Assembly (NCBI RefSeq): GCF_003581425.1
Contig: NZ_QXTG01000001.1
Span: 248,001-312,000, forward strand
From: Amnibacterium setariae
GTDB lineage: Bacteria > Actinomycetota > Actinomycetes > Actinomycetales > Microbacteriaceae
DNA length: 64,000 nucleotides
Reading direction: 5' to 3'
Numbering within the stretch: position 1 is the stretch's first letter; each line of letters begins with the position of its first letter. Shown piece by piece: positions 44,717 to 52,010 of the stretch. The notes under the pieces were generated by a model. The model had not been told where the DNA came from. It did no database searches and was given only the letters and a program-made list of their open reading frames with translations. Position numbers and translations under genes: made by a program.

Positions 44717-45724
44717 TCACGCCCGCGCGCGCTGCCGCGGCTTCGCGAGCGCGCCGAGCATCCCCTCCAGCGGCCCGCGGCCGACGAACCGCTGCCAGAC
44801 CAGCGCGAAGAGCAGGGAGGCGGTGGTCAGGCCGACGAGCAGCGGCCAGGACTCGATCCACGGTGGTGTGCCCGCGGCGGGGGTGAGCAGCCAGATCGCG
44901 AGCACGAAGAGCTGCCCCGTGTAGATGGTGAGCGGCATCCGCCCGGCCGCGACGAGGGGCGCGAGCACCGTCCGCGCCGCCGCACCGGTCGCAGGGGAGG
45001 AGCAGAGCAGCTCGAGCGCCCCGACGACCGCGACGGCGAGCCCGCCGGACCCGAGCACCTCCGCCGTCGTGTTCGCGTGGGCGGAGGCGTCGAAGCCGGC
45101 GACGAGCGCGCCGCCGTAGCCGACCGCACTCGTGCCGGCGCCGCCGACGACCATCGCGAGCAGCGTGCGGCGTCGTGCGAGGTCGGCCCGTGCCACGACC
45201 AGGCCGGCGCAGAGGTACGCCGCGAACACCACGCCCGGGTAGTAGCCGGTCACCAGCCACTCGGCGGGCAGGTGGAGCAGCCGCTCCGGGGTGAACGGCG
45301 TCTGCAGGTCCTCGCCGACGGCGTCGACGAGGAGCGGTCCGGCGACGGCGGCGAGGGCACCGACGGCCGCGACCACCGGGACCGGGGCGAAGACGAGGGG
45401 CAGCAGCAGGAGGAACAGCACGCCGTACGTGTCGAGCACGACGGCGACGGGCGTGCCGAGGGTCCACAGGCCGAGCCCGAGCGCGACGAGGACGACGCCC
45501 CGCACGGCGACCGAGACGAGCGCGTCCCGCCGGCCCCGGCCGGTCCGGGGCCGCCCGCCGCCGGTCAGCAGGCCGATCGAGCAGCCGGCGAGCGTCGCGA
45601 AGAGCACCGCGGAGCGACCGTCCGCGAGGGACTGCCGGGTGCCGTCCGCGGCCGTGTGCGCCCACAGCATCCCCACGATGGCGAGGCCGCGTGCCGCGTC
45701 GATCCCCGCGAACCGCACGTCCAT
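44717..45724 (-). CDS. DUF1624-type membrane acyltransferase-like protein
   Basis: 335 residues with about ten membrane helices. The N-terminal VRFAGIDAARGLAIVGMLWAH motif resembles the DUF1624/heparan-alpha-glucosaminide N-acetyltransferase and DUF418 superfamily, which includes acyltransferases of surface sugars. LDTYGVLFLLLLPLVF and GRMPLTIYTGQLFVLAIWLL are typical of the family. Substrate and donor are unknown. Divergent from cardiolipin synthase across 60 nt. Confidence 0.75.
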   Translation of the reverse strand: MDVRFAGIDAARGLAIVGMLWAHTAADGTRQSLADGRSAVLFATLAGCSIGLLTGGGRPRTGRGRRDALVSVAVRGVVLVALGLGLWTLGTPVAVVLDTYGVLFLLLLPLVFAPVPVVAAVGALAAVAGPLLVDAVGEDLQTPFTPERLLHLPAEWLVTGYYPGVVFAAYLCAGLVVARADLARRRTLLAMVVGGAGTSAVGYGGALVAGFDASAHANTTAEVLGSGGLAVAVVGALELLCSSPATGAAARTVLAPLVAAGRMPLTIYTGQLFVLAIWLLTPAAGTPPWIESWPLLVGLTTASLLFALVWQRFVGRGPLEGMLGALAKPRQRARA

Positions 45725-45731
45725 GCTCGGG

Positions 45732-45737
45732 AGGCTA
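45732..45737 (-). promoter_or_regulatory. -10 box of a leaderless promoter (TAGCCT)
   Basis: On the minus strand TAGCCT ends 7 nt before the ATG of the DUF1624-type gene. Confidence 0.45.
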
Positions 45738-45784
45738 GGCGCCGCGGTCGGCGCCGAGGTGCGGCAACCGGAAGAATCGGCCCT

Positions 45785-47251
45785 GTGCTGGACTGGATCG
45801 CGGGCGCCCTGCCGGGTGCGGTGCTGCTCGCGATCGAGGGCGCGCTGCTGCTCATCGCCCTGGCCGTGGCCCCGCGGGGCCGGCGGCCGTCGTCGGCGCT
45901 CGCCTGGATCCTGCTCATCGTCGTGCTGCCGCTCGTCGGCCTCGCGCTGTTCGGCCTGATCGGGTCGCCGAAGCTGCCGAAGGCCCGCAGGGACAAGCAG
46001 CGCACGATGAACGAGCGCATCGAGGAGCGGTCGCGCGCGGTCGAGGCCGTCGCGGACACGCACGCCGCGCCGCGCTGGCTGGCGCCGATCGCCCGCCTGA
46101 ACCGCTCGGTCGGCGCGATGCCGCTGATCGACGGGAACGCGGCCGAGCTGCTGCCGCACTTCGAGGAGCAGCTCGCGGCGCTCATCCAGGCGCTCGACGC
46201 GGCGGAGCGGTACGCGCACGTCGAGTTCTACATCGTCGCCCTCGACGACACGACGCGCCCCTTCTTCGCCGCCCTCGAGCGCGCCGTCGCCCGGGGGGTG
46301 GAGGTCCGCCTGCTCGTCGACCACCTCGGCTCGTTCAAGTACCCCGGGTTCCGTCGGGCGCGCAAGGAGCTGACCCGCATCGGGGTCGAGTGGCGCCTGA
46401 TGCTGCCGGTGCAGCCGTTCCGCGGCCGCTACCAGCGGCCGGACCTCAGGAACCACCGCAAGCTCATGGTCGTGGACGGGACCGTCGCCTTCGTCGGCTC
46501 GATGAACGTGATCGACCCGGGGTACGAGACGTGGAGCAACCGGCGCAGGCGCCTCCGGTGGCGCGACCTGATGGTCGAGGTCCGGGGCCCGATCGTGCAG
46601 GAGGTCGAGGCGATCTTCGCGACCGACTGGTTCAGCGAGACCGACCAGATCCCCGCGACGACGACGGTCGACGCGGTCGCGAACGACGACGACCCGAACA
46701 CGCTGCTCGCCCAGATCGCGCCGTCCGGCCCCGCCTTCGAGTCCGAGAACAACCTCGCGCTCTTCAACTCGCTGATCTACGCCGCCGAGCACCGCATCTC
46801 GATCACGAGCCCCTACTTCGTGCCCGACGAGTCGCTGCTCGGCGCGATCCTGACCGCCGCTCGGCGCGGCGTCGACGTCGAGCTGTTCGTCGGCGAGATC
46901 GGCGACCAGTTCTTCGTGTTCCACGCGCAGCACTCGTACTACCGGGACCTGCTCGAGGCGGGCGTGCGGATCTACGAGTACGCGGCGCCGACGATCCTCC
47001 ACGCGAAGCACATGTCGGTCGACGACCGGGTCGCGGTGGTCGGCTCGTCGAACATGGACATCCGCTCGTTCCAGCTCGACCTCGAGCTGATGATGCTGGT
47101 CGAGGGCGTCGCGTTCACCGACGCCCTGCGCCGCGTCGAGGACGAGTACCGGTCCCGCTCGAAGCGGATCGCGCTCGAGGCGTGGGCGGGCCGCAGCCCG
47201 TTCCACGCGTTCATCGACGGCATCGCCCGCCTCACCTCGGCGGTGCAGTGA
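45785..47251 (+). CDS. cls: Cardiolipin synthase
   Basis: 488-residue phospholipase D superfamily enzyme that condenses phosphatidylglycerol. Two N-terminal helices (about 3-25 and 35-55) anchor it in the membrane. Both HKD motifs are complete: H224/K226/D231 in NHRKLMVVDGTVAFVGSMN and H406/K408/D413 in LHAKHMSVDDRVAVVGSSN. GTG start at 45785; a weak AAGAAT -10 lies 7 nt upstream. The stop codon overlaps the start of the following DUF429-SpoU fusion gene. Confidence 0.92.
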   Translation: MLDWIAGALPGAVLLAIEGALLLIALAVAPRGRRPSSALAWILLIVVLPLVGLALFGLIGSPKLPKARRDKQRTMNERIEERSRAVEAVADTHAAPRWLAPIARLNRSVGAMPLIDGNAAELLPHFEEQLAALIQALDAAERYAHVEFYIVALDDTTRPFFAALERAVARGVEVRLLVDHLGSFKYPGFRRARKELTRIGVEWRLMLPVQPFRGRYQRPDLRNHRKLMVVDGTVAFVGSMNVIDPGYETWSNRRRRLRWRDLMVEVRGPIVQEVEAIFATDWFSETDQIPATTTVDAVANDDDPNTLLAQIAPSGPAFESENNLALFNSLIYAAEHRISITSPYFVPDESLLGAILTAARRGVDVELFVGEIGDQFFVFHAQHSYYRDLLEAGVRIYEYAAPTILHAKHMSVDDRVAVVGSSNMDIRSFQLDLELMMLVEGVAFTDALRRVEDEYRSRSKRIALEAWAGRSPFHAFIDGIARLTSAVQ

Positions 47252-48720
47252 CCTCCGACTCCACGTCCGCTGCTTCCCCCGCCCCCGCCTCCGCTGCCGC
47301 CGCCCTCCCCGCCGGTCGAGGTGCGAGCGCAGCGAGCCTCGAGACCACCCCTCGGACCGCGCACCCCGCGCCCGTGCACCTCGGGATCGACCTCGCGTGG
47401 GGCGCGAACGGTCGGACGGGGCTCGCCGCCGTCGACGCGACGGGCGCGCTGCTCGACTCCGCGAGCGTGCGCACCGACGAGGAGATCGACGCCTGGCTCG
47501 ACGCGCATCCGTCGCCGGTCGTCATCGGGGTCGACGCGCCGCTGATCGTCCCGAACGCGACCGGGCGGCGCGACGCCGAGCGGCTGCTCGGGCAGTCCTA
47601 CGCGCGGTTCGACGCCGGGGCGCACCCGACGAACCGCTCGCGCCCGTGGATGGACCCGCCGCGCGGCCTCCGCCTGGCGGAGCGGCGGGGCTGGTCCGTC
47701 GACCCGGCGCATCCCGCGACGGTCGATGCCCCGGTGTGCATCGAGGTGTATCCCCATCCGGGCATGGTCGGCCTGTTCCGGCTCGGCCGCGTCGTCGCGT
47801 ACAAGAAGGGCGCGTTCGGCGACCGGCGGGCCGGGTTCGAGCGGCTGCTGGCGCTGCTCGAGTCGGTCGACGTCCTGCGGCTCGACGCGAGCGCGGCCTG
47901 GGCGTCGATCCGCGCGCGGTTCGCCGCCGCGACGCGCCTCGTGGACCTCGACGTGCTCGAGGACGAGATCGACGCCGTCTTCTGCGCCCACCTCGCGTGG
48001 CGGTGGGCCGAGCGGCGGGAGTCGCTGACCGTGTACGGCGACCTCGCCGGCGGCTACATCGTCGCCCCGCCGCCGCCGGACCACGAGCCGACGCCGCGGG
48101 GGACCGCGCCGGTCGACCGGCCCGCGGTCGGCGTGGGGCCGTGGGAGGGGGAGTGGCCCGACGACGACCGGTACGACCCCGAGCTGCTGGCGGCGGGGGA
48201 CGCCCGCAACGTCGTCGACGGCTACCGCTACTGGCGGATGGAGGCGATCGTCGCGGACCTCGACCGGCGCCGGCACCCGTTCTCCGTCGCGATCGAGAAC
48301 TGGCAGCACGACCTCAACATCGGGTCGATCGTCCGGACGGCCAACGCGTTCCTCGCCGAGACGGTCCACATCGTGGGCCGCCGGCGCTGGAACAAGCGCG
48401 GCGCGATGGTGACGGACCGGTACCAGCACGTGGTCCACCACGACGACGTCGGCGGCCTGCTCGCCTGGGCGCGGGAGCGGGGCGTGCCCGTCGTCGCGGT
48501 GGACAACGTGGCGCGGTCCGTCCCCGTGGAGACGTTCGCGCTGCCCGAGCGCTGCGTGCTGCTGTTCGGCCAGGAGGGCCCGGGGCTGACCGCCGAGGCG
48601 CTCGCCGCGGCCGACGCCGTCGTGGCGATCCGCCAGTTCGGCTCGACCCGGTCCATCAACGCCTCGGCGGCCGCGGCGATCGTGATGCACGAGTGGATCC
48701 GCCGCCACGACCCCGCCTGA
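47248..48720 (+). CDS. Fused DUF429 and SpoU-type RNA methyltransferase
   Basis: 490 residues if read from the GTG overlapping the cls stop. Residues about 43-270 are DUF429, an RNase H-like fold: HLGIDLAWG, VVIGVDAPLIVPN, EVYPHPGMVGLF. Residues about 290-490 are a TrmH/SpoU methyltransferase (2'-O-ribose methylation of rRNA or tRNA): AIENWQHDLNIGSIVRTANAF, LLFGQEGPGL and GSTRSINASAAAAIVMHEW with the SAM knot. The linker between is proline rich. The first 42 residues include the translation of a dispersed repeat (LPAGRGASAASLETT), so the true start may be GTG 47374 (VHLGIDLAWG). The methyltransferase half resembles stand-alone Microbacteriaceae enzymes. Confidence 0.8.
   Translation: MTSDSTSAASPAPASAAAALPAGRGASAASLETTPRTAHPAPVHLGIDLAWGANGRTGLAAVDATGALLDSASVRTDEEIDAWLDAHPSPVVIGVDAPLIVPNATGRRDAERLLGQSYARFDAGAHPTNRSRPWMDPPRGLRLAERRGWSVDPAHPATVDAPVCIEVYPHPGMVGLFRLGRVVAYKKGAFGDRRAGFERLLALLESVDVLRLDASAAWASIRARFAAATRLVDLDVLEDEIDAVFCAHLAWRWAERRESLTVYGDLAGGYIVAPPPPDHEPTPRGTAPVDRPAVGVGPWEGEWPDDDRYDPELLAAGDARNVVDGYRYWRMEAIVADLDRRRHPFSVAIENWQHDLNIGSIVRTANAFLAETVHIVGRRRWNKRGAMVTDRYQHVVHHDDVGGLLAWARERGVPVVAVDNVARSVPVETFALPERCVLLFGQEGPGLTAEALAAADAVVAIRQFGSTRSINASAAAAIVMHEWIRRHDPA
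47313..47348. repeat. Repeat copy inside the DUF429-SpoU reading frame
   Basis: GGTCGAGGTGCGAGCGCAGC followed by GAGCCTCGAGACCACC matches the dispersed repeat. It falls between the cls stop and the first recognisable DUF429 residue, and is translated if the GTG at 47248 is used. Confidence 0.85.
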
Positions 48721-48765
48721 GGTCCGGGCCGCATCCCGCCCGCTCCGGCCGGTCCCGCCTTCCCC

Positions 48766-48816
48766 GCTGGTCGAGGTGCGAGCGGAGCGAGCCTCGATAC
48801 CAGAGCCTCGAGACCA
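48766..48816. repeat. Dispersed GTCGAGGTGCGAGCG repeat
   Basis: GCTGGTCGAGGTGCGAGCGG then AGCGAGCCTCGATACCAGAG and a second GCCTCGAGACCAC half. It lies between two convergent genes. Confidence 0.8.
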
Positions 48817-48828
48817 CGCGCCGCGCTC

Positions 48829-49203
48829 CTACCGCCGCTGCGGCCGGTTCGCCCGCAGCACCTCGAGGCGGGCGCGGTACTCGACCTCGTCGATCTCGCC
48901 GTTCGCGAAGCGCTCGGAGAGCGTCGCCTCCGGGGAGCGGTTCGGGCCGAACGCGGGGCCGCCGTACGCCTCCCACCGGCGCCGGGCGCCGCGGCGGAGC
49001 AGCAGCGCGACCGCGACGATCACGAGCAGCCAGACGAGCGGGCCGAGGAGGAAGAAGGGGTAGAACGGTCCCGGCCCGTAGGGGTGCCAGGGCGCCGCGG
49101 CGAGCGCGGCCGAGGGGACGAGTGCGGTGAGCACGATGCCTCCGATGCGAGGGGTGGACGGGTCCGGTCGGACCGTGCTCCCACCCTCCTCGCCGGCGGG
49201 CAC
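48829..49203 (-). CDS. SHOCT domain small membrane protein
   Basis: 124 residues: one hydrophobic N-terminal segment (about 20-38), a second (about 50-70), a basic LLRRGARRRW hinge and a C-terminal SHOCT module (about 92-116: LSERFANGEIDEVEYRARLEVL). SHOCT modules are oligomerisation or binding modules found at the ends of bacterial membrane proteins. The MPAG start at 49203 is arbitrary; a shorter start inside the first segment is possible. Confidence 0.65.
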   Translation of the reverse strand: MPAGEEGGSTVRPDPSTPRIGGIVLTALVPSAALAAAPWHPYGPGPFYPFFLLGPLVWLLVIVAVALLLRRGARRRWEAYGGPAFGPNRSPEATLSERFANGEIDEVEYRARLEVLRANRPQRR

Positions 49204-49253
49204 CGCGTCGTCCGCCGGAGGGCGGCACCTCGCGTGCTCCCGCGGGAGCAGGT

Positions 49254-49919
49254 CTAGGGCTGCCAGCCCGGCGCGACGAGACCGGTCTCGTAGGCCGTGA
49301 CGACGAGCTGCACGCGATCACGGGCGCCGAGCTTGCCCATCACCCGGGAGACGTGGGTCTTCGCGGTGAGCGGGCTCAGGAACAGCCGCTCGGCGATCTC
49401 CTCGTTCGTGAGGCCCGCCGCGACGAGCACGAGCACCTCGCGCTCGCGGTCGGTCAGCACCGCGAGCCGCTCCGGCGCCTCCGTCCGCCGCAGCCCGCCG
49501 GCGACGCGCTCGAGCAGCCGCCGGGTCGGCCCGGGGCTCAGCAGGGCGTCGCCCGCCGCCGCGACCCGCACCGCGCGCAGCAGCTCCGCGGGCTCGGTGT
49601 CCTTCACGAGGAAGCCGCTGGCGCCGGCGCGGACCGCGTCGGCGACGTACTCGTCGAGCTCGAACGTCGTCACGACCACGACGTGGCAGTGCTCGAGCCC
49701 CGGCGTGCCGACGATCTCCCGCGTCGCCCACAGCCCGTCGCCGTCGGGCATGCGGATGTCCATGAGCACGACGTCCGGCCGGGTGCGCCGCACGAGCGCG
49801 ACGGCGTCGCGCCCGGTCGCGGCCTGGCCGACCACTGTCATGTCGGACTCGGCGTCGACGAGCGCGCCGAAGCCCGCCCGGATCAACGCCTGGTCGTCCG
49901 CGAGGGCGACTCGGATCAT
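49254..49919 (-). CDS. NarL/FixJ-type response regulator
   Basis: 221 residues. The receiver domain has the acidic pair D8-D9, the phosphoacceptor D54 in VLMDIRMPDGD, and the conserved K106. The LuxR-type HTH (about 155-205) reads LTDREREVLVLVAAGLTNEEIAERLFLSPLTAKTHV. Coupled to the histidine kinase by an ATGA overlap, so the two form one two-component system. Target genes are unknown; no receiver-linked gene beside it gives a hint. Confidence 0.93.
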   Translation of the reverse strand: MIRVALADDQALIRAGFGALVDAESDMTVVGQAATGRDAVALVRRTRPDVVLMDIRMPDGDGLWATREIVGTPGLEHCHVVVVTTFELDEYVADAVRAGASGFLVKDTEPAELLRAVRVAAAGDALLSPGPTRRLLERVAGGLRRTEAPERLAVLTDREREVLVLVAAGLTNEEIAERLFLSPLTAKTHVSRVMGKLGARDRVQLVVTAYETGLVAPGWQP

Positions 49920-51061
49920 GCCACCACCTCCGGGATCGGGACGCGCAGCGCCACCTCGAGGCCGTCCGGGTGCGGGCGCACGTCGAGCGCGCCGCCGAGC
50001 GCGGCCGCGCGCTCGCGCATCCCGGTGATGCCGTTGCCGGGCACGGGCGTGCCCGGGTCCGCGCCGGGCAGCCGGTCGCGGACGGTCGCGAGGGCCGCGT
50101 CGCCGTCGCGTGCGAGCACGATGTCGACCTCCGCGCCCGGCGCGTGGCGGCGCGCGTTCGTGAGCGCCTCCTGCACCACCCGGTAGACGGCGAGCTGCAC
50201 GGGGCGGCCGGGCCGGGGGAGCAGGCGGTCGTCGAGGTGCACGCGCGCGCCCGTCCGCCGGGCCTCCTCCACCAGGGGGAGGAGGGCGTCGAGGTCCGGG
50301 CCGGGCACGAGGGGTGCCGACTCCGCGCCGCGCAGCTGCCCGAGCACGCCGCGCACCTCGTCGAGCGCCTCCTTGCTCGCCCCGCGGATGGTCTCGAGCG
50401 CCTCGACGGCCGCGGCGGGGCGGTCCTGCGCGAGGTGGAGGCCGACCCCGGCCTGCACGGTGATGGACGACAGCGAGTGCGCGAGCACGTCGTGCAGCTC
50501 GCGGGCGATCCGGAGCCGCTCCTCCTCGATCGCGGTCCGCTGGCGCTCGGCCTGGACGCGTTCCTCCTCCTGCCGCTGCAGGCGCCGCGCCCGCAGGAAC
50601 GCGCCGGCACCGAGCGCCACGAGGAGCACGACCATGCTGCCGAAGCCGCGCGCCGCGGTGAGGGGGTCGTCGCTGACGAACACCGCGGTGAGGGACACGA
50701 GGTAGGCGACGCCGATCGTGCCGATGGCCCACCGCCACGCGTCCCGGACCACGGCGAGGGCGAGCGCGATCCCGAACGGGAACAGCGCGAACGGCGGCAC
50801 GGGCTGCAGCAGGTCCGCCGCCATGGCGAGCACGGCGGCGACGACCACGGTCCAGCGCGGCGACCGGCGCCGGAGCAGGCCGACCGCGAGCACGGCGGCC
50901 CAGCCGAGGGCGCCGTAGGCGATCCCGCGGAGCGGCCCCTCGCCCGCGACGAGGTCGCCCCGCGTCCGGACGACCGCGACCACCGCGATGAGCAGGGCCG
51001 ACACCAGCAGCGCCAGCGGCACGCGGAGTCGGCTCCTCGGCGCGGCGGAGGCGGGGGTCAC
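49916..51061 (-). CDS. NarL-type sensor histidine kinase
   Basis: 381 residues. About five hydrophobic segments in the first 150 residues form the sensor, without a large external loop. A helix (about 155-180) leads to the HisKA_3 H-box RIARELHDVLAHSLSSITVQ, with the phosphorylated H190. The ATPase domain has NARRHAPGAE (N-box) and GNGITGMRERAAALGG. GTG start. It is divergent from clpS. Confidence 0.9.
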   Translation of the reverse strand: MTPASAAPRSRLRVPLALLVSALLIAVVAVVRTRGDLVAGEGPLRGIAYGALGWAAVLAVGLLRRRSPRWTVVVAAVLAMAADLLQPVPPFALFPFGIALALAVVRDAWRWAIGTIGVAYLVSLTAVFVSDDPLTAARGFGSMVVLLVALGAGAFLRARRLQRQEEERVQAERQRTAIEEERLRIARELHDVLAHSLSSITVQAGVGLHLAQDRPAAAVEALETIRGASKEALDEVRGVLGQLRGAESAPLVPGPDLDALLPLVEEARRTGARVHLDDRLLPRPGRPVQLAVYRVVQEALTNARRHAPGAEVDIVLARDGDAALATVRDRLPGADPGTPVPGNGITGMRERAAALGGALDVRPHPDGLEVALRVPIPEVVA

Positions 51062-51166
51062 CGTCCGACCGTAGCCACACGACGGTGCCGCGCCGTACTC
51101 CCCAGGGAGGAGGGCGCCGCGCTCCCGTGCGACCACGGGCGCCTCCCGCGGTGGCACCCTTGAGGC

Positions 51167-51451
51167 GTGACCGACGTGCTCGAGGACCTCCGCCTCGACG
51201 AGCGCCTGCTGCTCGGCAAGCCGTGGACGCTGGTGGTCTGGGACGACCCCGTGAACCTCATGACCTACGTCACGTGGGTGTTCACGAGCTACTTCGGGTT
51301 CCCGAGGGAGAAGGCGGAGCGGCTGATGCTGCAGGTGCACACGGAGGGCAGGGCCGCCGTCGCCGAGGGGACGCGCGAGGAGATCGAACGGCACCTGGAG
51401 GCCATGCACGGCTACGGGCTCCAGGCCACGATGCAGCGGGTGGACGGATGA
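51167..51451 (+). CDS. clpS: ClpS adaptor protein
   Basis: 94 residues, adaptor that delivers N-degron substrates to ClpAP/ClpCP. The core has the DDPVNLMTYVTWVF motif (about residues 26-39; the N-degron pocket uses the paired aspartates) and MLQVHTEGRAAV (about 59-70). The C-terminal region is short and basic. GTG start. The DUF2017 gene overlaps its stop (ATGA), a pairing seen in other actinobacteria. Confidence 0.92.
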   Translation: MTDVLEDLRLDERLLLGKPWTLVVWDDPVNLMTYVTWVFTSYFGFPREKAERLMLQVHTEGRAAVAEGTREEIERHLEAMHGYGLQATMQRVDG

Positions 51452-51924
51452 GGATCCTGGGCGAGTTCCACTGGAAGGGCGGCGCGATCGAGCGCCGCTT
51501 CACCGGTGCGGAGCGGAAGATGATCGGCAACCTGGCGACCGGGCTGGCCGAGACGATGGCGACGGCGGAGGACCCGGAGGCGGCGGAGGACGCCGTGCTG
51601 CTCCGGCTGCTCCCCGTGGCCGTGCCGGAGGACCCGGAGGCGTCGGCCGAGTTCGCGGACGCCACCCGGGAGCGCCTCGCGGCCGCGAAGACGGAGGGCG
51701 CGAACCGCGTGGTCGCCGACCTCGAGGCCGCGCCGGGCGGTGTCGTGCGGCTCGACGAGGAGGCGGCGGTCGTCTGGGTGAAGGCGCTCGGCGACCTGCG
51801 GATCGCCCTGGCGACGCGCGTCGGCATCGAGAACGTGCAGAAGGCGTCGTCCCCGCAGGGCCTCGTCTACGCCTGGCTCACCTGGCTGCAGGGCTCCCTG
51901 GTCGACGCGCTCGACGCCGCCTGA
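51448..51924 (+). CDS. DUF2017 family protein
   Basis: 158 residues, soluble. Segments LGEFHWKGGAIERRFTGAERKMI near the start and PQGLVYAWLTWLQGSLVDALD at the end are typical of DUF2017, a family found next to clpS in actinobacteria. Its role in N-degron turnover is unknown, but the overlap with clpS (ATGA) suggests functional coupling. Confidence 0.85.
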   Translation: MRILGEFHWKGGAIERRFTGAERKMIGNLATGLAETMATAEDPEAAEDAVLLRLLPVAVPEDPEASAEFADATRERLAAAKTEGANRVVADLEAAPGGVVRLDEEAAVVWVKALGDLRIALATRVGIENVQKASSPQGLVYAWLTWLQGSLVDALDAA

Positions 51925-51930
51925 CCCGCC

Positions 51931-52006
51931 TGGTCTCGAGGCCCGCCGGCGCTCGCACCCGCCTCGTCGATCGAGGTGCGAGTGCCAGCGAGCCTCGAGA
52001 TCACCC
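51931..52006. repeat. Inverted pair of the dispersed repeat
   Basis: GGTCTCGAGG...GCTCGCACCC on the left and GATCGAGGTGCGAG...CCTCGAGATCACC on the right face each other, forming a long imperfect hairpin between convergent genes. Confidence 0.75.
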
Positions 52007-52010
52007 CGCG

